64,000 bases of DNA from Oscillospiraceae bacterium. Its GTDB lineage: Bacteria > Bacillota > Clostridia > Oscillospirales > Oscillospiraceae. Of this stretch, positions 1-7,812 are shown one piece after another. The DNA lies in assembly GCA_020025515.1 (NCBI GenBank), contig JAHHRZ010000005.1:1-64000 (forward strand). The letters are read 5' to 3'. The notes under the pieces were generated by a model. That model was not told where the DNA came from. It was given only the letters and a program-made list of their open reading frames with translations, and made no database searches. The stretch's first letter is position 1; each line of letters starts with the position of its first letter. The translations under genes and the position numbers were made by a program.

Positions 1-50
1 ATGCCCCAGGGGGGCTAGTGCAAACCACCGGCACGGCCGGTGGTTATGAT
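1..50 (+). repeat. Right-end hairpin of an IS200/IS605-type element
   Basis: The window opens inside a sequence that recurs at 3673-3722 next to a decayed IS200 tnpA, with only a few differences, and in degraded inverted form at 7264-7313. Its core is a GC-rich palindrome (ACCACCGGC, short loop, GCCGGTGGT) preceded by ATGCCCCAGGGG, as expected of the subterminal hairpin of a single-strand-transposing element. The rest of this copy lies outside the window. Confidence 0.6.
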
Positions 51-51
51 T

Positions 52-429
52 TTATTTTTGTTCTGTCTCCCGGGTCTTCAGAAAAGCTGTTGCAGCCTCT
101 AAAAGCGATGGAGCGTTGCGAACCTTGGCCAGCCGTTCCAGCAGAGCCACATAGCCGGTCTCATTGCTGTCATTTACAAAATAGGCTCCATTTGTATAGG
201 AAAACAGCACCAGATACGGACTCTCCTGGCGATAACGAAGCTTGGCCTTTGTGCTCGGTTCATAATTCAGGAGCATAATAAGTCCGTCTTTTCTAATGGC
301 CAGGGCACCATCTTCCTGTTCCTCTACCACATATCCCATTTGCCTCAGAAGCTCCATGGGCTTGGACTCCTCCGAAATTCTTTGCTTTTTCTGAAACAAC
401 CCCTGAATCCGTTCCATCCAGCCAGCCAT
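52..429 (-). CDS. Hypothetical protein, about 125 aa
   Basis: I do not recognise a family. The product is small, soluble and charged, with no signal peptide or membrane segment. The middle part (GYVVEEQEDGALAIRKDG onward) reads like alternating beta strands and the C-terminus is helical. I prefer the ATG at 429 because a GAAAGGA ribosome site lies about 11 bases upstream; the frame stays open to a GTG at 489 that lacks a ribosome site. The stop codon abuts the IS200-type right end, so the element inserted immediately downstream. It follows relQ on the same strand, separated by a hairpin. Confidence 0.5.
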   Translation of the reverse strand: MAGWMERIQGLFQKKQRISEESKPMELLRQMGYVVEEQEDGALAIRKDGLIMLLNYEPSTKAKLRYRQESPYLVLFSYTNGAYFVNDSNETGYVALLERLAKVRNAPSLLEAATAFLKTRETEQK

Positions 430-495
430 ATCATACGCCGTCCTTTCTATGATCCTCGTGATATCATAAATTTCTGATTCTGTCTGCACAAATGA

Positions 496-526
496 TACCC
501 CCAGCTTTTGTTGGGGGTATCATTGA
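496..526 (-). terminator. Hairpin between relQ and the downstream gene
   Basis: A near-perfect stem of about 10 bp (GATACCCCCA / TGGGGGTATC) with a short loop lies just after the relQ stop. The T-run on the minus strand is weak, so termination is plausible but not certain. Confidence 0.45.
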
Positions 527-556
527 TAAAAACCATGTCCATTCTTTCCAATAGCA

Positions 557-1246
557 CTATAAATCCAGCACCGTGCCCCGTTCCGGGGCCACCTGGTGCA
601 ATCGGACAGCGATGGCCTCCATGCGGCTGTCAGTCTGCGCTATAATGTCGGCACACTGAGACAGCTCCTGGACAACCCCTTCCGGAATCTCTTCTACATC
701 CGTCTTATAGTGAATTTCATGTTCCAGGCTGGCCCAAAAATCCATGGCTATGGTACGGATCTGGATTTCCACCCGAACCATTTGCCGGGAATCTGACAGA
801 TATACAGGTACCTCTACCACCAAATGCAGGCTCCGATAGCCGTTGGGTTTCGGATTTTTGATATAGTCCTTCTCCTGATACAGCCGTACATCTGCCTGAG
901 ACAGCAGCATATCCCGCACGGAATAAATATCGGAAATATAAGGGCAAATCACCCGGACCCCCGCTACATCGTTGAGGTTCTCCACAATGGAGTCGATAGA
1001 AAGATCAATGCCCCTGCGGGCCAGCTTTTCTGCAATGCTTTTTGGGGTTTTGAGCCGCGATTTCACCGTTTCAATGGGAGTACGCATTCCCCGCACCCGG
1101 TGCTCCCGGTTCAAAATGTCCAGTTTGGTGGTAATTTGCTTGATGCCCCCTTCATAGAGCAGCATGAGCTGCTGGTATCGGGCAGCAAAATGAATCAGTT
1201 CCTCCTGTCCAAGGGAGGTCATCGCATTGGCGGAAGATTCCTGCAT
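557..1246 (-). CDS. relQ: Small alarmone synthetase (RelQ/YjbM-type GTP pyrophosphokinase)
   Basis: This 229-residue protein consists of a single RelA/SpoT synthetase domain with no HD hydrolase, TGS or ACT domain, the size of small alarmone synthetases. Visible signatures are RLKTPKSIAEKLARRG, the metal and substrate region DVAGVRVICPY, PNGYRSLHLVVEVP, and VEIQIRTIAMDFWASLEHEI. Family members transfer pyrophosphate from ATP to GTP or GDP to make (p)ppGpp in the cytoplasm, usually under transcriptional rather than ribosomal control. The ATG at 1246 follows a purine-rich GGGGTGGG site. It is divergent from hinT. The domain call is secure; RelQ versus RelP subtype is inferred from length and motif style. 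Confidence 0.88.
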   Translation of the reverse strand: MQESSANAMTSLGQEELIHFAARYQQLMLLYEGGIKQITTKLDILNREHRVRGMRTPIETVKSRLKTPKSIAEKLARRGIDLSIDSIVENLNDVAGVRVICPYISDIYSVRDMLLSQADVRLYQEKDYIKNPKPNGYRSLHLVVEVPVYLSDSRQMVRVEIQIRTIAMDFWASLEHEIHYKTDVEEIPEGVVQELSQCADIIAQTDSRMEAIAVRLHQVAPERGTVLDL

Positions 1247-1360
1247 CGTCCCACCCCTTTCTCCGTTTTGTTTATTTTACCAAATTATTGTATATTAGTT
1301 GTAACAAAAGGGTTAATTTTTCTGAAATCTGGATTCTGCCTGCCTTTCCTGGGGAAACTA

Positions 1361-1388
1361 TTGCAAAAATGCCTGTTTGTGGTATAAT
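1361..1388 (+). promoter_or_regulatory. Sigma-A-type promoter for hinT
   Basis: TTGCAA at 1361-1366 and TATAAT at 1383-1388 are spaced by 16 bp, 41 bases upstream of the hinT start. Confidence 0.6.
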
Positions 1389-1428
1389 ATTGGCAGTCAC
1401 TATTCATTTATTACGGGAGGAATTATCA

Positions 1429-1764
1429 ATGTCTGATTGTCTTTTCTGCAAGATCGTATCCGGCGACATCCCCTCCCAGAAGGTTTATGAGGACGAGACC
1501 GTCCTGGCCTTCCGGGATATCAACCCCCAGGCCCCGGTCCACATCCTGGTCATTCCCAAAACACATATTGACAGTGCCGCTGCCATCACCGCCCAAAATT
1601 CCGGTGTGGTGGCCCACTGCTTTGAAGTCATCGCCCAGCTGGGCAAGGATTTGGCCGGCGGCTTCCGTGTGGTCAGCAACTGCGGTCCTGACGCCGGTCA
1701 GACCGTGCCCCACCTGCATTTCCACATTCTGGGCGGCCGCCCCCTGGCCATGGAAATGGCCTGA
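1429..1764 (+). CDS. hinT: HIT family protein (HinT-like purine nucleoside phosphoramidase)
   Basis: The protein has 111 residues, the normal HinT length. It starts CLFCKIVSGDIPS with the zinc-type cysteine pair, continues with FRDINPQAPVHILVIPK, and ends with the histidine triad HLHFHILGG. Family enzymes hydrolyse nucleoside 5'-phosphoramidates and acyl-adenylates. The ATG at 1429 is chosen because GGGAGGAA lies just upstream and the family begins with this cysteine motif; the frame open further upstream is not similar to anything. It is probably co-transcribed with the CofE-like gene 17 bases downstream. Confidence 0.92.
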   Translation: MSDCLFCKIVSGDIPSQKVYEDETVLAFRDINPQAPVHILVIPKTHIDSAAAITAQNSGVVAHCFEVIAQLGKDLAGGFRVVSNCGPDAGQTVPHLHFHILGGRPLAMEMA

Positions 1765-1781
1765 GACAGAAAGGAGTATCT

Positions 1782-2486
1782 ATGGCAGAATTACAGCCCA
1801 ATGAGGGCAAAAAAGGTATGATTGAGGTGGACGGCGTGCAGTACCTGCGCCTGCCCATCAGCACCCATCTCATCACCAAGGATGACAACATCTGCGATGT
1901 AGCGGAGAAATATGGCAAGCCCCAGCTCCAGCCCGGTGATATACTGTTTATTTCCGAGAAAATCGTGGCCTGCACCCAGAACCGTGCCATTCCTTTGAAG
2001 GACATCAAGCCCCGGAAGCTGGCCTATACCCTGAGCAGGCATGTCACCAAGACCCCCCACGGCATTGGTCTGGGGATGCCCGAGACCATGGAGTGTGCCC
2101 TGCAGGAGTGCGGCATTCTGCGCATCCTCTTTGCAGCCGCCGTATCCGTCATCGGCAAGAAGCTCTTTAAGAAGAAGGGCTGGTTCTACTCCGTTGCTGG
2201 TTACAAGGCCCGTTCCATTGACGGCCCCTGCCACAACACCATCCCCCCCTATAACCACTATGTGGTTCTGGGCCCCGTGAAGCCCGACAAGGTCGCAGCG
2301 GAAATCAAAGAGCGTATTGGCTTTGATACCTGCATCGTGGACATTAACGACCTGGAAGGCCAGATTCTGGGCACCTCATCCAAGGCTCTGGACAAAAAAC
2401 TCTATGCCCGGATCCTGAAGGACAACCCTCTGGGTCAGGACGACCAGCAGACCCCCATGGGCATCATTCGCAAAGTTACCGTCTAA
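1782..2486 (+). CDS. Coenzyme F420-0:L-glutamate ligase-like protein (CofE family)
   Basis: At 234 residues it matches the F420_ligase fold seen in CofE, with PISTHLITKDDNICDVA, GDILFISEKIVACTQNR and the C-terminal region IVDINDLEGQILGTSS. CofE adds glutamates to F420-0 using GTP. Clostridia of this type are not known to make F420 and no other F420 gene is in the window, so the substrate may be different. It follows hinT closely and ends at a strong terminator, which suggests a two-gene operon. Family membership is fairly secure; the function is not. Confidence 0.72.
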   Translation: MAELQPNEGKKGMIEVDGVQYLRLPISTHLITKDDNICDVAEKYGKPQLQPGDILFISEKIVACTQNRAIPLKDIKPRKLAYTLSRHVTKTPHGIGLGMPETMECALQECGILRILFAAAVSVIGKKLFKKKGWFYSVAGYKARSIDGPCHNTIPPYNHYVVLGPVKPDKVAAEIKERIGFDTCIVDINDLEGQILGTSSKALDKKLYARILKDNPLGQDDQQTPMGIIRKVTV

Positions 2487-2497
2487 CTTCTAAATTT

Positions 2498-2546
2498 CCC
2501 GCCCCTGTGACCCGGCACCAAACCGCACACAGGGCGGGGATTTTTC
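2498..2546 (+). terminator. Rho-independent terminator after the CofE-like gene
   Basis: A 12-bp stem (CCCGCCCCTGTG / CACAGGGCGGGG) is followed by a T-rich run (ATTTTT). Confidence 0.8.
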
Positions 2547-2569
2547 ATTCTGTGAAGGAGGAATTCCCA

Positions 2570-3139
2570 ATGAAAATTCTGTTTACCGGCTTTATGCCCT
2601 TTAACGGAGGACCCACCAATCCATCCTATGACTGTCTGAAAAATATGCCCCAAACCGTAGACGGCGCCACCATCATCACCGCCGAGCTTCCGGTGGTATT
2701 CACGCAGGCCCCCCAGGCGCTGCAAGCCCTTCTGGACACCCACCAGCCCGACTGCGTGGTTTGTCTGGGACTGGCTGCCAACCGGAAGAAAATCACCCCG
2801 GAAAAGGTGGGCATTAACTTCGCCCACGCCGGAATTCCCGACAATGCGGGATTCCAGCCCTCTTTTCAGCCCCTGATTCCCGGAGGCCCGGATGCCTATT
2901 TTTCCACCCTGCCTTTGGAAGCAATTCTGAAGGCTCTGGAGCAGGCGAAGATTCCGGCCGACCTGTCACTGAGCGCCGGAAGCTATGTCTGCAACTGTAT
3001 TCTCTATCATCTTCTGAGCTGGGCCACTCCCAGAAAGATTCCTGCCGGCTTTATTCACGTTCCCCCTGAGACTGAAATCCCTCTGGAACAAATCACCCGG
3101 GCTATGGTGGAAGTCGCAAAAGTCCTTGCCGCTCAATAA
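2570..3139 (+). CDS. pcp: Pyroglutamyl-peptidase I (C15 family cysteine peptidase)
   Basis: The 189-residue product begins MKILFTGFMPFNGGPTNPS, equivalent to the GF.PF....NPS opening of pyrrolidone-carboxylate peptidases. It carries the nucleophile region SAGSYVCNCILY with the catalytic cysteine and a later FIHVPP containing the catalytic histidine. The enzyme removes N-terminal pyroglutamate from peptides in the cytoplasm. Length is slightly below the usual 200-215 residues. The ATG at 2570 follows GAAGGAGGAATT. The gene is monocistronic, with a terminator before it and a hairpin after it. Confidence 0.88.
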   Translation: MKILFTGFMPFNGGPTNPSYDCLKNMPQTVDGATIITAELPVVFTQAPQALQALLDTHQPDCVVCLGLAANRKKITPEKVGINFAHAGIPDNAGFQPSFQPLIPGGPDAYFSTLPLEAILKALEQAKIPADLSLSAGSYVCNCILYHLLSWATPRKIPAGFIHVPPETEIPLEQITRAMVEVAKVLAAQ

Positions 3140-3164
3140 GAGTCCAGATTCTGATTCCTATTAG

Positions 3165-3192
3165 GAGCTGTCCCCCAAAAACGGGGCAGCTC
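3165..3192 (+). terminator. Hairpin downstream of pcp
   Basis: GAGCTGTCCCC and GGGGCAGCTC form a stem with one bulged base. No clean T-run follows, so it may instead belong to the left edge of the IS200 remnant that begins here. Confidence 0.35.
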
Positions 3193-3198
3193 CGAATC

Positions 3199-3590
3199 GT
3201 TCTTACACCCTAAGACCGTCGACAGATTATCTATAAGCAGAGTTCGGCGGATATAGGCACAATTATCCGGACATTATATGCAAAAAGGGAGTAGAAATTA
3301 TTGAGGCAGCAGCAATGCCGGATCATATTCACCTTTACGTTTCTATCCAACCAAAGTATAGTGTTTCCGAATTTGTGAGATATCTGAAGGGTAAAGCGGT
3401 TTAATAATATTCGCCCATCACGCAAATCTCAAGTATAAGTATGGCAACAGAAATTTCTGGTGCAGAGGGTTTTATGTGGACACAGTAGGAAGAAATGAAA
3501 AGACGATCCGGGAGTATGTGCGTAATCAATATTAGGATCAAAGAATATTTTGACCCGTTTGCGGGTGAGCCGGTCAAGAAGAGCAACTAA
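3199..3590 (+). pseudogene. Decayed IS200/IS605-family TnpA transposase
   Basis: Read across frames, the segment encodes a recognisable Y1 transposase: a VLTP..RRQIIYK opening, a DIGTIIRTL segment, the HUH motif in MPDHIHLYVSIQPKYSVSEF, then KYKYGNRNFWCRGFYVDTVG, and the helix IREYVRNQY carrying the catalytic tyrosine. The reading frame is broken by at least one in-frame stop at 3211, frameshifts near 3285 and 3400, and further stops near 3532-3560 before the natural C-terminus at 3590. The extreme N-terminus is missing. It cannot make a functional enzyme, although its right-end hairpin downstream is well preserved. Confidence 0.85.
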
Positions 3591-3672
3591 ATAAAGAGCC
3601 CCTTTAGGGACAGCCCGTGAAAGTCATGCGGTTGGCAGACTATTCGCTGAGCCTATAGGCTCAACTTAGGGC

Positions 3673-3722
3673 ATGCCCCAGGGGAGCTAGTGCAACCACC
3701 GGCATGGCCGGTGGTCTTGATT
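3673..3722 (+). repeat. IS200/IS605-type right end (second copy)
   Basis: This closely matches positions 1-50 and lies about 85 bases downstream of the tnpA remnant, where the right end of the element belongs. It contains the palindrome ACCACCGGC / GCCGGTGGT. Confidence 0.75.
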
Positions 3723-3728
3723 TGAGTT

Positions 3729-3780
3729 GCCACACATCATTGTAACACCTACAGTGATGGATGTTTTTGTTTTTCAAGTG
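3729..3780 (-). repeat. Solo IS481-like terminal repeat plus 27-bp flank
   Basis: The reverse complement of 3729-3753 matches the left terminal repeat of the IS element at 10948 (TGTAGGTGTTACAATGATG). The adjoining 27 bases at 3754-3780 are, in reverse complement, nearly the same as the sequence flanking the right end of that IS at 12007-12033. No transposase accompanies it here. Confidence 0.6.
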
Positions 3781-3782
3781 TC

Positions 3783-3811
3783 TTGACGGATTCATAAAAA
3801 GATGTTAAAAT
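3783..3811 (+). promoter_or_regulatory. Promoter of tRNA-Leu
   Basis: TTGACG (3783-3788) and TAAAAT (3806-3811) are spaced by 17 bp, 13 bases before the tRNA. Confidence 0.65.
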
Positions 3812-3823
3812 GATACAGATGAT

Positions 3824-3910
3824 GTCGGTGTGGTGGAACAGGCAGACACAAGGGACTTAAAATCCCTCGCCGTAAAAAGCGTACCGGTTCGATCCCGGTC
3901 ACCGGCACCA
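3824..3910 (+). tRNA. tRNA-Leu (anticodon UAA)
   Basis: The 87-nt gene folds as a class II tRNA. The acceptor stem pairs GTCGGTG with CACCGGC (one G-U pair). The anticodon stem AGGGA/TCCCT holds a loop with TAA, and a long variable arm and the T arm CCGGTTCGATCCCGG follow. CCA is encoded. A promoter lies just upstream and a terminator just downstream, so it is a stand-alone unit. Confidence 0.93.
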
Positions 3911-3917
3911 GCACAGG

Positions 3918-3950
3918 GTCTGCGTATGCATTTTGTGTACGCAGACTTTT
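3918..3950 (+). terminator. Terminator of tRNA-Leu
   Basis: GTCTGCGTA and TACGCAGAC form a stem followed by TTTTTGTT. Confidence 0.8.
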
Positions 3951-4071
3951 TGTTATTCCCGGATATCCAGTTCAGGGCTTCTTTGGGAAATAGATTCCCC
4001 ATCATAAAATGAGGGCACGCATAACAAAGCTTATGCATGCCCTCATTTCAATTTTCTGACTCTTTTGCAGC

Positions 4072-4635
4072 TTACTTTTTATCCGTGCCGGGAACTGCGG
4101 TGGGAACCGGAATATCGTTTCTCACCGCGGAGACCAGATACATTCCTTCGTCTGTACACAGATCCACCACAAACCAGGGGGCCAAACGCTTTCCCAGTTC
4201 CTCGGCACTCATAATCTGCTCCGGCTTTCCTGTGCTATGGGCCAGCATGAGTCTGCCACCGGGCTTTACAAAATCAGCAAGCCGTGGGATCAGCTGCCCC
4301 AGATCTTTGAACTCCGGCAGTGCGTCCACCAGAAGGCAGCGATCAAAGCCACGGTCAAACTTGCAGGCCCGAATGTCTGCACGGATCATATGGACCTCCG
4401 GCATCGTGAATTTTTTCTTTCCTTCTGCCAGCTTTTCTGAAGAATAATCTACACCGGTGATACCGGCAACTCCTTTAGCTAAGTACAGCGGAAACAATTC
4501 TCCATTTCCGCAAGCCACATCCAACACTTGGAGACCAGGCCGCAAGTTGGTCAACTCTACGATCTTCTCCACAGCCTCACGACGGGAAGCCGGCACCTCA
4601 GTCGGAATTACAGCAACTTTCATTTCGGCATACAT
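4072..4635 (-). CDS. Class I SAM-dependent methyltransferase
   Basis: A 187-residue Rossmann-fold methyltransferase. Motif I is VLDVACGNGELFPLYLAKG, the acidic motif II is TGVDYSS, motif III is MIRADIRACKF, and the post-I region continues through FVKPGGRLMLAHS. The substrate cannot be read from the sequence; ubiquinone/menaquinone-biosynthesis-like and small-molecule methyltransferases share this layout. A GAGGTGAT ribosome site precedes the ATG at 4635. It stands alone, convergent with tRNA-Leu. Confidence 0.78.
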   Translation of the reverse strand: MYAEMKVAVIPTEVPASRREAVEKIVELTNLRPGLQVLDVACGNGELFPLYLAKGVAGITGVDYSSEKLAEGKKKFTMPEVHMIRADIRACKFDRGFDRCLLVDALPEFKDLGQLIPRLADFVKPGGRLMLAHSTGKPEQIMSAEELGKRLAPWFVVDLCTDEGMYLVSAVRNDIPVPTAVPGTDKK

Positions 4636-5443
4636 ATCCGATCACCTCATTTTCAATACTAACACCTCTACAGGATGCAGGTATCTATTATAACCAAACA
4701 TAGAGAAAAAATCCAGAGATTTTATGTGCACAAAGTGTAAAATTCTTGAAAATTTTTTACCGCACCCATGGAAGTGGCTCTATGATCTGGCTTCCGGCAG
4801 CGTATCATTACATTTTGAATGTGAAACGAAGCGTGACCATCCTTAACGCGGATTACGGTATATTCTCTAAATAAATTGTGTCTTGTTGAAAAACTGCATC
4901 ATAAAAACGGAAAATGATTGACAGCGCTGATGAAATATAGTATCATACACTCAAGAAACATGATGTTTGTTTAACTGATTGAAATAGTAATTCATGGTAT
5001 AAAAATCATCAAGTACCACCATATGGATCTTCATTGGTGGAAAGACGATTTTCTTCTCATTCGCAGCTAAGGTGAATGCTCTATGGGGGGTGCCGCAAGT
5101 TTTTTTACACGCAAGCTGCAATTAGGAAGTTTTCGAGATTTCGGTTCCTCGAGGATACGATCGCCCGTAAAGGCGATTGTCAGAAACGTATATTAAAAAT
5201 CTGGCCTAGTTTCCAGATCTTCTTGCATTTAATGATAACATCGAGTAATATTATTTTGTGTTAATCAAAAATGGTTTCGGTCCAATCCGTCACGGCTGGT
5301 TCATTCATTACCATTTGATTGGAACTCGATAGGATAAAAGCTATGGGTATAGGAACAGTTTATCGTGTAACTTTTGTTAACCCAACAGTCAAGTCCTAAG
5401 ATTTTGATTAGCATGCTTAAAAATTAGGAAAAGGAGGGTTAGT
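4636..5443. other. Intergenic AT-rich stretch without a convincing gene
   Basis: No open frame here has both a ribosome site and family-like sequence. Apart from the promoter at 4918 I see only low-complexity AT-rich DNA, possibly the remains of a decayed gene. Confidence 0.5.
4918..4946 (+). promoter_or_regulatory. Strong sigma-A-type promoter in the island
   Basis: A consensus TTGACA (4918-4923) and TATCAT (4941-4946) are separated by exactly 17 bp. It points toward the 18-codon ORF and the ABC exporter about 500-650 bases downstream. Confidence 0.6.
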
Positions 5444-5500
5444 ATGCATTATTATAGGAAAGTCAGATTGCTGTATCAGTTCTTGGAGCAAATGATCTAA
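5444..5500 (+). CDS. Putative 18-aa peptide upstream of an ABC exporter
   Basis: An ATG at 5444 lies five to seven bases after an ideal AAGGAGG site and opens an 18-codon frame (MHYYRKVRLLYQFLEQMI) ending at 5500. The peptide has a basic N-terminus and an amphipathic, leucine-rich rest. If the stop were read through or had arisen by mutation, the frame would add GSNVMKRSPRCY. Its place 108 bases upstream of a lone exporter suggests a secreted peptide precursor, a leader peptide, or the remnant of one. No double-glycine leader or modification enzyme is visible. Confidence 0.35.
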   Translation: MHYYRKVRLLYQFLEQMI

Positions 5501-5608
5501 GGCTCCAATGTAATGAAACGGAGTCCTAGATGCTATTAAATACTAATTGAATGTATTATTCAACTCAACATAGTATAGATTAGTCTCTATATAGGAGGGC
5601 ACGTTTCA

Positions 5609-7249
5609 ATGAAAAAGTTTTTTTCTCTGTTAGGTAAAAATAGAAAATTCTTTCTGCTAACCTTACTCGTCGGAATTGTTTACTCTGCAATTGGTGTTGC
5701 AATTCCAATGATCTCCGGTCAGCTCATTACTTCTGTTGTCGCTGACTCCACCAATCGCATAGTCTTACTCTCCACTTTTTTGCTCATTAGCTTTTTTCAG
5801 GTCTGTTTTACAGAACTGGACGAATATATGGGCAATACGCTCAAAATAAGGCAGAAAAAACAGATGCGCAAAAATGCATTTCGTGCTTTTTCTGCCCATG
5901 ATACTGCAAAACGAGAGGATATTTCCACATTTGTTTCATACGTGAACAATGATATTCCAAGCATAGCCGAGCAGTACTTTTTGGGTACAATCGATATCAT
6001 CAAATGCACGAGTATTATTCTCTTTTCTGCATTGTCGTTACTCTATATTCATTGGGTGTTGGCTCTTGTTATTGTGGGCGTGAGTCTGCTTATCGTAGTG
6101 CTTCCCAACACCATGCGAAAGAAAGGTGGCATAGCCAGAAAAAGCTATTCAGGAATGTTGGCAAACTACAATACCACTTTGCAATCGGTCTTGAATGGCT
6201 TGCAGATCGTGAAAGCATATCGTTGTCAAAAATATGTAACAGAGTCTGTGGATTCAGCTGATGATGGGATCGGGAAAAGTGAATCCGTATTATTGAAGCG
6301 ACAGTTGATCGTACAAGGGATTACCACCTCGTTACAAGTCGCTAAAACTGTCTTCATTCTGTTAATTGGAATCAATCTCATTTCCAAAAATGAAATTGAT
6401 ATTGGTAGTCTTGTGGCTGCCATCCAGTTAGCCGAAGTGATTAGTGCGCCGATTGAGGTTTTGGCCTACTTGCGGCACGGGCGCAATGAAGTTCTCCCCA
6501 TCCTGGATCAGTACAATAGCATGATTGAAGTGAAATCTAACAGCAAGGATGACCGGACTGAGTGCACCGAAACACTTCGTCAGTTAACTGTTGATCACAT
6601 TTCTTGCCGTGTGGAAGATCTTACAATTTTGACTGATGTTTGTGCAGACTTTATTGCCGGTGGGAAATATCTGATTACAGGAGAAAGCGGAAGCGGAAAA
6701 TCTACGTTGCTTCGCCTGATTTCTCAAATTGGCGATCTTCCGTATGAGGGACATATCCTTTATAATCAGCACGAGATCAGAAATATTTCCTACGATGCAT
6801 ACTATGAGAAAGTTTGCCCTGTATTCCAAGAACCCTATCTCTTTTATGCTACCCTGAAAGATAACATCTGTGTGGGACGCCCGATATCCGATGATATCTA
6901 TTTTGATGTCATAAAGAAGTTGAATTTGGAGTATCTGCTTAATCGGTATCACAATCAGGAATTAACACCAGAGATCATGGAGACCTTATCCGGTGGAGAA
7001 CGGCAGCGCATTGCTCTGGCACGTGCGATGGTCGGACGGCCCTCAGTATACCTACTGGATGAAGTCACTTCCTCCCTGGATCAGGGTAACGCAGAGTTGG
7101 TGGAGCAATCGCTGTTAAAGGAATCTGCAATGGTTCTGCACATCTGCCACAAGCCAAATCCCGCTCTGCTGCCGCAATATGATAGGATATACGAATTATC
7201 CAACGGTGTATTGCATCCAAAGGCAGGACCGGAGGCCGTGATTTCTTAA
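5609..7249 (+). CDS. ABC-type exporter, fused membrane and ATPase domains
   Basis: A 546-residue half-transporter: an N-terminal exporter-type membrane domain (about residues 1-290, six hydrophobic segments) and a C-terminal ATPase domain. Walker A is GESGSGKST (near residue 358), the Q-loop region is CPVFQEPYLF, the signature is LSGGERQRIALARAM, Walker B is VYLLDEVTSSLD, and the H-loop histidine is in HICHKP. It would act as a homodimer in the cytoplasmic membrane. No peptidase C39 domain is present. The substrate is unknown; multidrug export and peptide export are both possible. The start follows TAGGAGGG. The gene is AT-rich and lies between mobile-element remnants, which suggests transfer. 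Confidence 0.85.
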   Translation: MKKFFSLLGKNRKFFLLTLLVGIVYSAIGVAIPMISGQLITSVVADSTNRIVLLSTFLLISFFQVCFTELDEYMGNTLKIRQKKQMRKNAFRAFSAHDTAKREDISTFVSYVNNDIPSIAEQYFLGTIDIIKCTSIILFSALSLLYIHWVLALVIVGVSLLIVVLPNTMRKKGGIARKSYSGMLANYNTTLQSVLNGLQIVKAYRCQKYVTESVDSADDGIGKSESVLLKRQLIVQGITTSLQVAKTVFILLIGINLISKNEIDIGSLVAAIQLAEVISAPIEVLAYLRHGRNEVLPILDQYNSMIEVKSNSKDDRTECTETLRQLTVDHISCRVEDLTILTDVCADFIAGGKYLITGESGSGKSTLLRLISQIGDLPYEGHILYNQHEIRNISYDAYYEKVCPVFQEPYLFYATLKDNICVGRPISDDIYFDVIKKLNLEYLLNRYHNQELTPEIMETLSGGERQRIALARAMVGRPSVYLLDEVTSSLDQGNAELVEQSLLKESAMVLHICHKPNPALLPQYDRIYELSNGVLHPKAGPEAVIS

Positions 7250-7263
7250 TGTGTGAGTCGAAA

Positions 7264-7313
7264 AAATCATAACCACCGCCGAAGTGTTGGTTTACACAGG
7301 CCCTCGGGGGCAT
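7264..7313 (-). repeat. Degraded IS200/IS605-type right end, inverted
   Basis: The reverse complement aligns with positions 1-50 from the ATGCCCC opening to the GGTGGTTATGATTTT end, at roughly three quarters identity and with a damaged central palindrome. No transposase remnant was found beside it. Confidence 0.5.
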
Positions 7314-7589
7314 GGGTAGCAAGCCATTGCGACGTGTGTTAGGATGAACATGTTTGGAAAATTTCTCAATGCACAGATATTTGCCTTTACAACCTAGGAA
7401 GTCAAAATTCAAATTTGAGGAGAAATACCTCGTAACCATCAAACCTCACCACGGCTTGCGTGCGGTCTCTAATCTGAGACAATCTCCAAAACTGTCAGAT
7501 TTCTCCCTCAGCCTGCAAAAACTACATGAATGTGAAGCATCTTGAAACGCCGGAGCAGGGGCAAGCCGCAGGCGAATAGCAGCCACTTC

Positions 7590-7639
7590 GCCAGGTGTCA
7601 ATGACACAGCAATCGGTTTCTCCGTCCTTGACACCTGGC
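7590..7639. repeat. 12-bp inverted repeat
   Basis: GCCAGGTGTCAA (7590-7601) and TTGACACCTGGC (7628-7639) are perfect inverted copies 26 bases apart. The rest of 7314-7660 shows no gene I can support. Confidence 0.5.
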
Positions 7640-7663
7640 TCCATGGCCGCTAAATCTGTAAGC

Positions 7664-7795
7664 GGGGCTGTACAAAAGTTCCTGCCTCAGAATTACACAA
7701 CCTATGAAAGTTAAAAATTCCAGCAGAAAACTAGGATGCATCCCTGTTTTCTGCTGGAATTTGTTTTTAAGAAAATCGAGTTTTTGTACAGCCCC
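7664..7795. mobile_element. MITE-like nested palindrome, 132 bp
   Basis: The outer ends GGGGCTGTACAAAA and TTTTTGTACAGCCCC are inverted repeats. Inside them, a perfect 17-bp stem (7715-7731 with 7746-7762) encloses a 14-base loop. There is no coding sequence. This two-level symmetry fits a miniature inverted-repeat element or a large transcriptional hairpin after the convergent gene at 7813. Confidence 0.5.
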
Positions 7796-7812
7796 GGTAA
7801 TAGCGCACCAAA

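Noticed and set aside
3824..3910. tRNA-Leu as attachment site of the 3.1-12.0 kb island
   Set aside because: I found no direct repeat of the tRNA 3' end within the island or near its right edge, and no integrase gene; the island is more simply explained by several IS events.
5076..5264. Open frame of 62 codons upstream of the ABC exporter
   Set aside because: No ribosome site and no recognisable sequence; probably chance.
7065..7442. Minus-strand frame of 125 codons across the end of the ABC gene and the degraded IS end
   Set aside because: It overlaps the well-supported exporter gene and the repeat, and shows no family-like sequence.
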